A stretch of DNA of 64,000 nucleotides from Clytia hemisphaerica (lineage: Eukaryota > Cnidaria > Hydrozoa > Leptothecata > Clytiidae), in the NCBI GenBank assembly GCA_902728285.1, contig CACVBU010000050.1:248001-312000 (forward strand), read 5' to 3'. Positions within the stretch are counted from its first letter, which is position 1. Each line of letters opens with the position of its first letter. Made by a program: the position numbers and the translations under genes. The notes beneath the pieces are model-generated. The model ran no database searches. It was not told the DNA's origin and saw nothing but the letters and a program-made list of their open reading frames with translations. Shown here piece by piece: positions 18,810 through 29,893 of this stretch.

Positions 18810-19765
18810 CTGATAAACTTTGCACCTCAGAATTAGGGGATAAGACGGATAAGCAGTGATAACGAGTGACAAGCAGGGGATAAGAGGGGATAAGATTTTC
18901 AAAGTGTCCGCGAAAAGTATGTTCAATGTCCGAAAGACTTTGCACCTCAGAATTAGGGGATAAGACGGATAAGCAGTGATAACGAGTGACAAGCAGGGGA
19001 TAAGAGGGGATAAGATTTTCAAAAGTGTCCGCGAAAAGTATGTTTAATGTCCGAAAGACTTTTCACCTCAGAATTAGGGGATAAGACGGATAAGCAGTGA
19101 TAACGAGTGACAAGCAGGGGATAAGAGAGGATAAGATTTTCAAAGTGTCCGCGAAAAGTATGTTCAATGTCCGAAAGACTTTGCACCTCAGAATTAGGGG
19201 ATAAGACGGATAAGCAGTGATAACGAGTGACAAGCAGGGGATAAGAGGGGATAAGATTTTCAAAGTGTCCGCGAAAAGTATGTTTAATGTCCGAAGACTT
19301 TGCACCTCAGAATTAGGGGATAAGACGGATAAGCAGTGATAACGAGTGACAAGCAGGGGATAAGAGGGGATAAGATTTTCAAAGTGTCCGCGAAAAGTAT
19401 GTTCAATGTCCGAAAGACTTTGCACCTCAGAATTAGGGGATAAGACGGATAAGCAGTGATAACGAGTGACAAGCAGGGGATAAGAGGGGATAAGATTTTC
19501 AAAGTGTCCGCGAAAAGTATGTTCAATGTCCGAAAGACTTTGCACCTCAGAATTAGGGGATAAGACGGATAAGCAGTGATAACGAGTGACAAGCAGGGAT
19601 AAGAGGGGATAAGATTTTCAAAGTGTCCGCGAAAAGTATGTTCAATGTCCGAAAGACTTTGCACCTCAGAATTAGGGGATAAGACGGATAAGCAGTGATA
19701 ACGAGTGACAAGCAGGGGATAAGAGGGGATAAGATTCTCAAAGTGTCTGCTAAAAGGATATTCAA
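18810..19765 (-). repeat. 120-bp satellite array, about 8 copies, inverted relative of the intron 2 array
   Basis: Units repeat every 120 bp (GGGGATAAGACGG at about 18836, 18956, 19078, 19198, 19317, 19437, 19557, 19676). The core AAGCAGTGATAACGAGTGA is the reverse complement of the intron 2 core, with the same period and the same AAAGTGTCCG element, but a different spacer. The GATAA word occurs about four times per unit. Minus-strand open frames across it (18684-19772) are repeat read-through. Confidence 0.95.
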
Positions 19766-19985
19766 TGGTCAAATATACCTAATTCAAATATTTTTTGTTT
19801 GAAAGTACAAGTTTTCTTAAAGATATAGGGATTAGAGAGAATAAGGTTTTTAGAATTTTACCAAATGTAATTTTAGTGAAGCAAAAGGATGCAGAAAATC
19901 TTCTAACTTCACATATACCTAATTTAATTGTTTTTAAATACAATTTTTCAAATACTTTCTTAAATTTTATTTCAAAGTTACTCAA

Positions 19986-21790
19986 TTAGCCTCCGTCTCA
20001 GAACGCGGTCAGAAAATTTTGCGGATAATTTCACAGCGAAAATGCATCCAGTGAAATGTGAGTAATGTATCATAATTCAAGTCGACTGACATAATTATAC
20101 ACATAATACATGTGACAAGTTCTGCCTACGGATTCTCAAGCTCGGCTATAATAAAACTATTACATGTTAGTAGCAGACCCAACTGACCAATGTTATGTAG
20201 CAGAGTTTCTACTGGAAAGATGCAGTTTGTTTTCAAGTTAAATCTTCAAAATAAAACAAACTGTATGGGTTTCTTTACTTCCAAACAACCTACCAATAGT
20301 TTTGGAACACTCCATAATAAAGGAAGATGGTTCTTCTTGTGGATTGGCTTTCTGATACCCCATATAAACACGATGTGACATGAAAGTGAAGAGACATGAT
20401 TTGTTGGTTTTTGTTTGATTTGTTGACTCATATATCTCATGGCAAATGGGATAGCAAATGACTTTTCATGTATTGCTTGGCTCTACATATGACACCTCTA
20501 ACATTGAACACCTCCAGAATGTTGAAAAAAGCATTTTACGAGATAAGTTTCAATTATAATTTTCTTGAAAATTTTTAATCGACAGATTTGGCTTGGCTGT
20601 TGGCGTCAGTTTTGTTTGGTTGATGTTTGGTATCGTGATCAATAAAAGCAATGAAATGCCACACAGTCACTCTATACATGATGCCTCCCAAGCCTCCAGC
20701 CATGATTGGTATCAGAATGTTGGAAAAAAACATTTTACGAGAAATTGTTGATAGAAATTATATTGACTTGTTTTTACAATTTTGGCGGTGTGGGTTTAGT
20801 TGGTTGATAATGTTTACACTGTGGGATGGTTTTCAAAAAACTGTTATATTGATTGTTGTTTGTTGGAATTGATTACCAAAAAAAAAGAGGACCTTTTTTT
20901 GATAAATACTTTATTTTTTTCATGAATCGAAAAAACCGTGTGGATAGTATGTCTTGTAGTAACCAATGCAGTATCTGTTTTCAAATTTTGAAAGCTACTG
21001 AATTGAAGCTCTGACTAGCTCTGAGCCATGTTTTATTCTTTGTTGCTATTAAAGATATATTTTTAAATTGTCGTAATGTAAATTTATGGTAAAGTTTTAG
21101 TTTTTGAGTTTAGTTTGTAGTTCATCAGTAGTATATACAGTAGTATTTTTTCAGTAATCCTTTCTTGTAAATATAGTAACATTTAACCAGACTCATTGCC
21201 CTCATTATATTCGAATTTGTATTTTTTAGGACTGATAAGTACATATTTTTAAACACCAAAACAAAGCAAGCAACATGCCAGTTCTTTCTGGACAAATATA
21301 TATGTATACTTTATCGTGTGCTTTGAGTTCTATTTTAATCAACCCTCTCAACTGCTGATCTTTCAACTATCATTTAGGAGTATAGAATGGGCTTCCATAG
21401 TACCATTTTCTCTAAGTATTTTGTGCAAATTTTCAACAAAGAAGTAGACTTCTTGACTGTCCTTGTCCCTTATATGTTAAAGTTGTTCTGATGGAGGACA
21501 TTGCTATTTTTGATAGCCTTCACATATCAATAAGGAGCTTTGGTGTAAATATTTTTTCTGATGAAATCATACTAATCTGGAACTATTAGGCCTTTATGAA
21601 CTTTCTAGAACAATAATCTTGCTCCAATCTTGGGAAACACTGGAAAAATAGGTTAGCATTCCCTGCCATAATTTCATAGATTTCCTCTGCTTTCTGCTTG
21701 AAAACGCTGTCGTATAGCCGAAAACGAAAGTGAAACTGTGAAAACGTCCGCAAATTCGGGCTCAGTCCTCTGCCGAGACGGAGGCTAATA
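19986..21790. mobile_element. Candidate 1.8-kb TIR element without recognisable gene
   Basis: The left end TTAGCCTCCGTCTCAG (from 19986) is the inverted partner of the sequence at 21735-21790, which on the minus strand reads TTAGCCTCCGTCTCGG; the similarity continues ~45 bp inward (GCGGA...TTTCACAG on both). The interior is AT-rich, with a diverged ~190-bp tandem duplication (20510-20640 and 20690-20850, sharing CAGAATGTTG and CATTTTACGAGA) and no convincing gene. No target duplication was identified. The right end lies inside the open frame of the recombinase pseudogene, so it may have inserted into that gene. Confidence 0.5.
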
Positions 21791-23412
21791 AATTTTCTTG
21801 CTTTTGCCCGCATCATCAATGTAGAATTTTTTCTTGAAGGGTGAAATTTATACTCTGGGTCTTTTAAGATGTTAGACCATTTTCCTTGTCCGTACTTCTT
21901 TATACCCTTTAACAGAAAGTTGTCCTCTTCAGTAGTAAAAGCATTCTTCTTGTTTCTTGGCTTTTTTTCGGAGGCCACTTGTTTCATTTCTTCCTTTTCG
22001 ATTACATGAAGAACGATTTTATCTTCTTTTACATCTTTCTCCTTGGCCGATGTAACTTTAATCAACTTGTCCATACAGTCGTTCGCTTTTCTTGCAACAT
22101 CTTGTGACTTTCGTTTTTGATAGTGCACCTTGGCAACGTTGGATGTGTGTTTCTGGTCGAGGCTGACAATACGTTGTTCTTCTAGCGTCAGGTTCTCAGC
22201 GCTAGCGGTTTCGATGATCTGCCTATAACGGGTTGGTGTTATATACTTTCCAATCGCTTGATACACCATTCTTCCAAATATATCTCCCAGGTTTTTTAAG
22301 CTGGTTTCCGTTTTTACAGACCAGTAAAAAATCACATTTTGAATTCAATCGTGGTCTAACATGATCTACGTAATTTTTCAATTTCGAAAGTACGTCATCA
22401 GTAAAAACAAGTGAATCAAAACCGTATTGTTCTTCAGTTTTAAAGTGTGTTTGATCAATCATTCCTGTTTTCATAGCAGTAAGAACCATCTTCACAGTAA
22501 GAAATTGAAATGTCATTGGCCTGCTACCTTTAACATTCAAAAACAACAAAGAAACTACGAAAGATGACGCGAAAGAAAGATCGTGGGCAATGTGAGCATT
22601 GATCTTTGATAAATTTACAACTTGGTTATACCTGTCCTCGTGAAAAGGTATCACTCTTTGTAAATCTGCAAGTGACGCCCAGCAATTGATACTCTCCAAA
22701 TGCTCGATTGAAAGTAAAGTGTTCCACTCGACCCGCATCTTCTTTCTTAGACATTGTTTGGCACGAGAGAGAAAACTTCGCTGGTCAGAAATATCGCTAT
22801 TTTGTCCGCGCGTATACCCCTGCATCTCAAAAAGTCTAGGCAATGACTCAATAACTGTAGGTAAGATATCATCCCGGGTTTGCCAAGTTTGCATTCATTC
22901 TCCAAATATCTCAGAAATCTCTCTATATATTCCGTAGATCCAACACAATATTCCATTAAAGTCAAAGTCAATTCAAAATTTTCTTCCAAATTTTCCAAAC
23001 AAAATTTACAGAACTTCATTATTTTTCGGCAAATTTGAAGCGCTTGATTTGCATCTTTGCCACCCCCTCCAGCACTGCATATCCAAAATATAAAGTCTTT
23101 AGCCAGTTGACATTTGTCCGAGAAAGATGAGATGTTCCAAGTTTTATTTCTGATTACTGCTCTTTTTGAAGAATAGATTTTATCTGTGAAAACTTCATCA
23201 ACATTAGGTTTACTTTCAAAATAAAAGTACCATCCGTGTTTCGTCACAACATGTTTTCTGCAACCTCTTTGACTGTGGTAGCTATCGCTGTCACAATTGG
23301 AAACAGGACAGACAAACAAGCCAGCTGCATTTGGAGTCAGCTTGAGCCGTTTAGCCTTGGGACTTGCTCCTTCAACGCCTTCCCAATCTTTCTTGCTGAA
23401 AGTTCTCTTCAT
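21586..23412 (-). pseudogene. Crypton-like tyrosine recombinase with zinc finger and Myb domain, frameshifted
   Basis: Reading from the ATG at 23412, three overlapping frames make up one protein. An N-terminal C2H2-type finger (FVCPVSNCDSDSYHSQRGC, then HVVTKHGW) is followed by a helical region and a tyrosine recombinase catalytic part. GSRPMT (near 22515) is the first catalytic Arg; TPTRYRQ (near 22220) is at the second Arg box; QKHTSNVAKVHYQKR (near 22120) contains the His and the nucleophile Tyr. A C-terminal Myb/SANT domain (FTTEEDNFLLKGIKKYGQGK, near 21900) resembles the TRF-type Myb but lacks the telobox motif. The frame changes near 22890 and near 22290, the latter by an A-run. Cryptons are DNA transposons that move by tyrosine recombinases, so this is best read as a decayed Crypton-like copy. 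After about 21790 the frame may be read-through into another repeat. Confidence 0.7.
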
Positions 23413-23459
23413 CGCGTACACACGTCATTTCTCCATATTTTCAAAATAAGCATTTAAAA

Positions 23460-24050
23460 AGTGAACTTACCTTTTTGAGAGATCGCATCGATCCTCTCTT
23501 AAATGAACTAATTATCTAGATAATTTGACGTAATTTCAGAAAAAAGGAATTATCTCACTATTTTAATGAAGTTCCTTTTATCCTTTTAATTTCATTCTGT
23601 GAAATACCGTATTCTTTGATTAAAATGTTTTTTAAATTTAAATATACAATTAGTTCTTTTAAAAAATAGTTGAAATGACTATTAAAATGAGATCAGAGAG
23701 TTCCCAATTGGTTTGGTTCTCTTTACTCTCATTGAATCGTTGTAGAATAGGAACTATTTGTGCATATAGCACCAGCAAGGGAATACTTGTAAATGAACAA
23801 AAAGTTCCTTTCAAAACAAATTATTTAACTCATTTGTTCCCTTGATAAAAAATGAATCTTACAAATTGAAATAGAAACGACGAACTATGAGTTCCCTTGG
23901 GAATTGACTTTCGGAATATGGAGAACTTAAACTATAAACATTTTTTCTTAATGTAATAAAAACGTGTTTTGAACCAATAGTTCATTTTTTTCAATTCCCT
24001 TTTGGGATTGTAAAAAAATGATCTGTTAATAAACTGTAAAACGGACCAAT
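23460..24050. other. No gene seen
   Basis: AT-rich spacer in which gttccc/gggaac-type words recur (23570, 23700, 23805, 23890, 23995), which hints at another word-repeat MITE. No coding region. Confidence 0.4.
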
Positions 24051-24057
24051 CAGAGCC

Positions 24058-25238
24058 TTACAACACTGCTTCATGGCAAGGAACAAATAATCTTTTATGT
24101 AGATAACCATTTAACAAAAGCATTGCATTAAAAATATTTCTTTTACCACGTTTTTCTCCACAGACATCCCTAAAGACTTTTACAGCTTTATAAATCCTAT
24201 ATAACAATGTCTTTTGTAATAATGCCCCAACAATGACCAAAGAAATCAAATTATATACAGGTGTCACAAAGTATTGAACAGAGAAAACTGAACTGGCAGT
24301 AAAAAATGCCACACAGATGAAAAAGCTTGCACTCGCTTTACGATGACTTTCAATAATGGCTGCCGAGTGCTGTGGGGCCATTGAGAAAAGTATAATTTTG
24401 GTGTAGCTTCCTGCGCCGAAAGCTTGGAGCGTATTCAAAAACACCACAATCGATATAGTGACTTGAAGAATAATTTTGATGCGAAATCCTGATAAGATGA
24501 TAATGTTTAAATAGCTCTCTAGTATTGTTGCCAACACAAATGATAAGGCGAACAGAAGAACAATGTTAACAGACGAGCCTAGTATTTAACGACTTATTGC
24601 CAACATCACTAATGATGCAAACACAACTCCAATCGTACTAGCAATGCTGATTTTAGTCATATTGAACTAAAAAAATAAGTAATGCAGTCATATTTATTAG
24701 TAGCTCCATCTGATAGTATTGACCACTTAAGAATGCTTGCGTCAAAATGATAAAAAAGACATCAATTCTTTGAATGATATCTTTAGTGGTCCATAAAACT
24801 GAAATTGTTTCATGTTCTTCACTAAAAGTTGAAGGTGTCTTTTTGCGTTGCTCCGATGATTCGTTTGTTTCTTCAAACATCTCCGACGTTGTTACGTTCT
24901 TCGTATTATTATTCGTTATGCAACCAGAGACTTCTGTTGAGAAAATATCATTTTTCATCGTCTTGTATATAGGTTCCAATGTTAAGTTAGGTAAAAACAA
25001 ATAGGTTGCAACCCATATAATAGGCTACTACTGCAAGAAATAATTCAATAAAGTTGTTGGTCGTGATATGCCAGTATCCGATGTGGATATTAATACCGGT
25101 AAATAAAACGGGTTTAGAAGGTGCCAATGAGGTTACAATTAGTCCAACAATTTCATTGGTGGAGAAGATTTTGCCGAGCTCGTGTTTACCGTAAACTCTT
25201 GATAATTCACCTGTACAAATGATACAGGGGAAATGCAA
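24058..25238 (-). pseudogene. Decayed multi-pass membrane protein gene
   Basis: Three minus-strand frames in series (25238-24987, 25000-24653, 24537-24058) each hold long hydrophobic segments: FIELFLAVVAYYMGCNLF, INMTALLIFLVQYD and IKIILQVTISIVVFLNTL, plus a later pair. A T-run near 24990 marks a one-base frame change and a stop breaks the reading between 24537 and 24653. A polar loop rich in Ser/Thr/Glu lies in the middle. The layout, with six or more hydrophobic segments around a long polar loop and YTKIILFSMAPQ before a later helix, faintly recalls major facilitator proteins of the MFSD8 kind, but this is weak. At least two lesions argue against function unless introns were missed. Confidence 0.4.
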
Positions 25239-25239
25239 G

Positions 25240-26040
25240 TTGAAAATTTTAAGTACAGTTCACTCTCTCTAATTCGATCTTCATGGGACAAAAAATCTTC
25301 GTCGAATTAGAGAAATATTAGATTACAGAGAGTACTTTCCAGCCGACGGGGACCAATATATTAGTTAGCCAATTAGCTCGTTTTCAAAATATTGCCATGG
25401 TAATTGATTCTAAGAGGAGTTCGTAAGAAGTGCACTCCAGATATACTAGATATGCTTGCCCGTGTTACTATTACTCGAATCGCGCGGGAGGATCTGGCCG
25501 CACGTGGTACGTGGTCGCAGTTGATCTGAAATCAGGTGCAGTTACTCCAGATTACTGGGTGAAACGTGGAACAGCATTGTTTACGAGTCTCGATGATTAA
25601 TTTCAAGTTATTATTTCAACTTTATCCCATGGTTTATTTTACTTTTCTTGATATCTTTCAATAGCTATTTGTTATTCTTATTGCGACACTTCATGTCTTC
25701 AATGCCTTTAAAGGTTTAGGACCACTTATAACAAACTTTATCAAAATGAAACAAAAACAAGTTGCAATTTAATGGTCTGGGAGAAACGTACTGTTGATGT
25801 ATTTTTAAAACATTTTTTTGTTTCAGAAACAGATTTGCATATGTTTTCTTTCCGTCATTTGAGGGGTGGGGGCCACTAACAACTTTTTCATCAAAGTGAA
25901 ACTTTTTGCGTGTTTCAGTTTTCAAATGTTTCTATTTTGATAAAAAATGTTTCTAGTTGCCCAGACCTTAATTAATAGTTGGTCAAATGCAATAAAACTA
26001 TTCTAATGGGATTCTAATCTTATACATTGACATTTGTTAA
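25240..26040. other. No gene seen
   Basis: A short inverted pair (CTCTCTAATTCGA near 25263 and TCGAATTAGAGAAAT near 25303, then a second 'agattacagagagt') suggests a small hairpin element at 25258-25335. The remainder has no recognised structure. Confidence 0.35.
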
Positions 26041-26044
26041 GTTT

Positions 26045-27890
26045 TGGCAGTTTTCCACCGGATTTCTGATTTCTCAAGAAAACAGTGCATACACGTAAGA
26101 AGACTTTTTGAGCTTTAAGCCTAAAGATGTTCTTCTTATTTTGACCATTTCGTGAGTATTTTTGATCATTTTCCCAATAGGGTGTTTTTGAGTCCAAGCC
26201 TTAAAATGTTCTTAACTTGTTCTTAACATTTTGACCATCGAAGCCTTATGTTCTTATATAGTTTGTTCTTATACAAAAAGCGTGTAGCCAATTAGAATAA
26301 AAAAAGTTCACAGGTTTTTCCAATTATTCTTACGTAAGATTATATTTTATTTCGTAGAAAGGAAATATATTTTTGCATACTATGATTTTTGTGTGATTTT
26401 TTTTTTAATTTATGACTTTATATGATTGTCTTGGTACATGTTTGCGTATATAAATCTTACTTATAATATCTTAAAACTTATTGCCCCCGCAGGAGCGTAG
26501 CGACGAGGAGGCACTCATAGTTTCACGCATAGATATTGGACTGGAATCTCGAAATTTTGTTGCGCGTTTGTTTGTTTTGTCGCCCAAGCCTCCCCGTAGT
26601 TAGTCTCTTCCGTAAATGTTCGGTTTTTTTCCGAGACGGTAGTATACATATTTTCATATTACGTTATATATGGTATTATCATTATTACATATTACAATTT
26701 TAGTTTTGATTTAGCTTTGAAAAGCTGAAGCGAGTGTTATAAATGCAAATCAAAACAGTGTATGATATAACACGAACTACAATATTACTTGTGCAAATCA
26801 AAACAAACAAAATGGCAGACTGGTTATGATGATGATGATGAGCTGATTCATTGACTAGAAAAAGTGTTTTGTATGTCAAATTTTGTTTCTTGTCTTTGAA
26901 ACTGAATACTAACTACTGTAATTTAGTCAGAAGTTCACTTCAGCAATGATTTCAATTCTTTTTCCAGAATCTTTAAAGAAATTTGCTTAAGTTTTCAAAT
27001 GTACATTTGATATTTTTGTTCAAACTCTAATTTATTTTTGTCTGTCATTTTATTGAAAACCTTCACGGCGATCTGTAATCGGATTTATCGGATTAAAAAA
27101 GTGCTCTTTTTTGGTCGTAAAGAAAAATTTACGATATTTAACGACATAATCCTTCTTTTATCCGATAGGGAAGATAAAAACGAATATCCAGTGAAAATTT
27201 GAGAACTTTAGCCCATCCCAATCGGGAATTAAGTTGATTCCGATTTTGAGGGATCTAAAGCGGGATGAAGCGGGATTTTGAGGGATCTAAAATTAAACTT
27301 TACAAAAATTTCTCGATTTTGAATAGTTTTTATCAAAAAAAATTTTGTTTTCAAATAGTTTTACGTATGGACATTATTGACTCAAAAAATGGGGCCGTTT
27401 AAAAAAAAGTACTGCACTTATTACAAAAATAAACTTTTGGTTTCCCCGATTTTTAAACATTACTCTAAAGATCGCCGTGCTTTATTGTTTATAGGGCCTC
27501 TTGAGCTTTAAATACCATCATATGGTCGTAACTCGAGAAAGTCCTTCTTAACTTAGTAAAACAACCGGCAAAGTACAAAAAAGATGAATGTACGCATAAT
27601 GTAAAGTTGAATCCAAACGTGGTTGACTTTTTCTTTTGGTCTTCAAATAATTTACCTCACTTAGAGTGTTTTTACGTCTTTTCAGTGTGGTAAAACTTTT
27701 TCAAAAACCTGAAAAAAGTTTGTTTACTCGTTAAACTTTACATGCACACGTTTAACTTTTTCATGCAGTTGTGATAGCCTAAATAACTTACGCTCCAGTG
27801 GTTTGGTGAAATAGCTCCAAATTCTGGCTTTCTAAGTTAGGAGAGACCTTCCCGAAGGCATTTAACGGTGGTTAGACTAGGTACACAGAC
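26045..27890. repeat. AAGAACA-family copy (26045-26290) and unassigned AT-rich DNA
   Basis: 26045-26290 is a reverse copy of the dispersed family seen at 51085-51545: it ends with GAAGCCTTATGTTCTTATAT, AGTTTGTTCTTATACAAAAA and GCGTG, the mirror of the family's leading end. From 26290 to 27890 I see no gene; a GATGATGATGATGA run lies at about 26827. Confidence 0.5.
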
Positions 27891-27893
27891 AGT

Positions 27894-28080
27894 CATAGAC
27901 CTTTTTTTAATGAGGCCACCCTGTTGAATAATTATGTAGTCCAGCAAAAAAAACAATGATATAGCCATGCATAATTATTATAATATGCATGAAACAGTAA
28001 TTATGCATGGCTGTATCATTGTTTTTATGCTGGACTACATAATTATTCAACAGGGTTGCCTCTTTAAAAAAAGGTCTATA
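27894..28080. mobile_element. Long-palindrome MITE (TA target site)
   Basis: Nearly the whole element is one inverted repeat. The left arm (GACCTTTTTTTAATGAGGCC, then CCTGTTGAATAATTATGTAG) is mirrored by the right arm (CTACATAATTATTCAACAGG, then GCCTCTTTAAAAAAAGGTC). It starts and ends at TA, as mariner-type insertions do, around a short AT-rich loop. The open frame on the minus strand is an accident of the palindrome. Confidence 0.85.
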
Positions 28081-28841
28081 CAGAAACACCATAAAGGGAA
28101 AGTATATCGCTAGCTATAAACTCAAAAAGTCTAGCTTCCTGAAGGCACGTCTCTTCATTGTCTGCGCTGCGATCAGCTTGGAGAAAAGATTGCATCATGA
28201 AAAAGGACTATGCACTTGAAAAGAAATTTAGGCGCATTTTAACTTTTCTCGACTGTACGTCTGAATGAACCACAATGGCATTCCTTTACTTTTTTTTGAT
28301 CAGCAACATAGAAGATTTTGCTTGAGAAGTGCAACCACAGCGTACGCTAGTGTAGCCCGGGCCTTAACTAGGATAAGTGAGTTTCTATTTCACCCAACTT
28401 AAGATGGCGCAGAACTTTTTGATAAATTTTATACGCAGTATCCTCTTGACTATTGTTTATTAGGCAAAGTAGCAATAGAGAAATGTTGAAATATAGCAGC
28501 CAATGAAAAAAAAACAAGCTATTTCTGATTGGTTACCTTATTCACTGCGTATGTCCATATATTTTGCCTACAATCTAAGATGTCTGCGACATTATTAGAA
28601 AAGGTCTATTTAGTGAATAATAATCATGACATATATCGTTATAAGAAAGAAACTAGGAGAAAAAACAAACAAACAGGAGATGTGAAAATCAGTAAGATAA
28701 TGATACCATGACTTTTTAAATATATTTTTGAGAGGCTTTTCCAGCTTTTCCTTAAATTTTATTAAGTTATCAAGTTGCATGAATTCTTCAAGTATGTATT
28801 TTTTTATAATGGAATATGATTTTTTTTTTCAAGCAAACGCC

Positions 28842-28917
<76 letters not shown>

Positions 28918-28935
28918 CCAATCAATCAATAATTA
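28842..28935. repeat. (TCAA)n microsatellite
   Basis: About 20 nearly perfect tetranucleotide repeats with one CAACCAATC interruption near 28915. The Ser-Ile-Asn-Gln open frame across it is not a gene. Confidence 0.97.
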
Positions 28936-29029
28936 AATCAATCAATTATTTCTGATTATTTTTTAATGTTTAATCTTTAAAGCATTAAAGCTTTATAAGT
29001 GCATGACATGATCTTTATGTGGGGGCATT

Positions 29030-29200
29030 TAGTGAAAGCTATGACTAGTAATAAACTTATAAATCTAAGACCGCACTTAGACTATGGGGATATCATATAC
29101 GAGACGACCATCCTGGAAAGTCGACTTTAGAAGCTTGAATCTATCCAATATAATGCTTGCCGTGCTATAACAGGCTGCTTCTAAGATTTACAGTAATGCC
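29030..29200 (+). mobile_element. LINE reverse transcriptase remnant (C-terminal part)
   Basis: The plus-strand translation contains LRPHLDYGDIIYET and LESIQYNACRAITGC, interrupted by stops. These are the hallmark motifs that follow the RT palm in many LINEs. Only about 55 codons remain. Confidence 0.7.
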
Positions 29201-29893
29201 CGACATTGATGATATGGATGAGTTGCAAAAAAATAGTAAAATGTCCTGTCTGCAACTGTCCGCAAATTTGGCTATTTTTAGATCTACTCATCAAAGATGA
29301 CATTTTGAATTTCGTAATTTTGTGTTGAGCACTGCTTTTGGAGTTTGGAAGCTTATTGGAGGGTGGCGCTTTATATCAAAGTTCCTATTTTTAGATGCAG
29401 CGCTTATAAGTTTAATGGAGGAAATGCGGTAGTGATAGAAAACTTTAGCGCTGTGCTGTGAACAGACCTCTAGAAATTTCCTTTGATTATGCTTATGCCA
29501 TCGCATCATCAGTACATACAATAATGGTAAAAATCACAAATTGTCATCTAAAATGTTGAAAAATTGCTTAATTATCTACTTTTTATCTCTTTTTTATTTA
29601 GTTTTTGGACTCTAACGGATATCAGCAAGCAAGACCATATTGGAAATTGCCAAGTTTTTAGGTGAGTTGCATTCCAGAGGAAAAGGCAAGGTTCTGTGTT
29701 CAGAACAGCAATGCAACAGCTTCGCGCAACGGACGCTTTTTTTTAACGTCAAAAGAAAGGGATCAAAAAATTATTAGTTTTTTGCTGTTTAAGTCGCGAA
29801 AAAGAAGATAATCATCGCAGTTTTACATCAAGAAGACTCTCGAACAGATTCTGCATCTTCTGGTGTATTTTCCATTCTAAACGTCAACAGGAA

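Noticed and set aside
18684..19772. Four minus-strand frames of 70-162 residues
   Set aside because: They are read-through of the 120-bp satellite in its three frames. A period divisible by three keeps them open.
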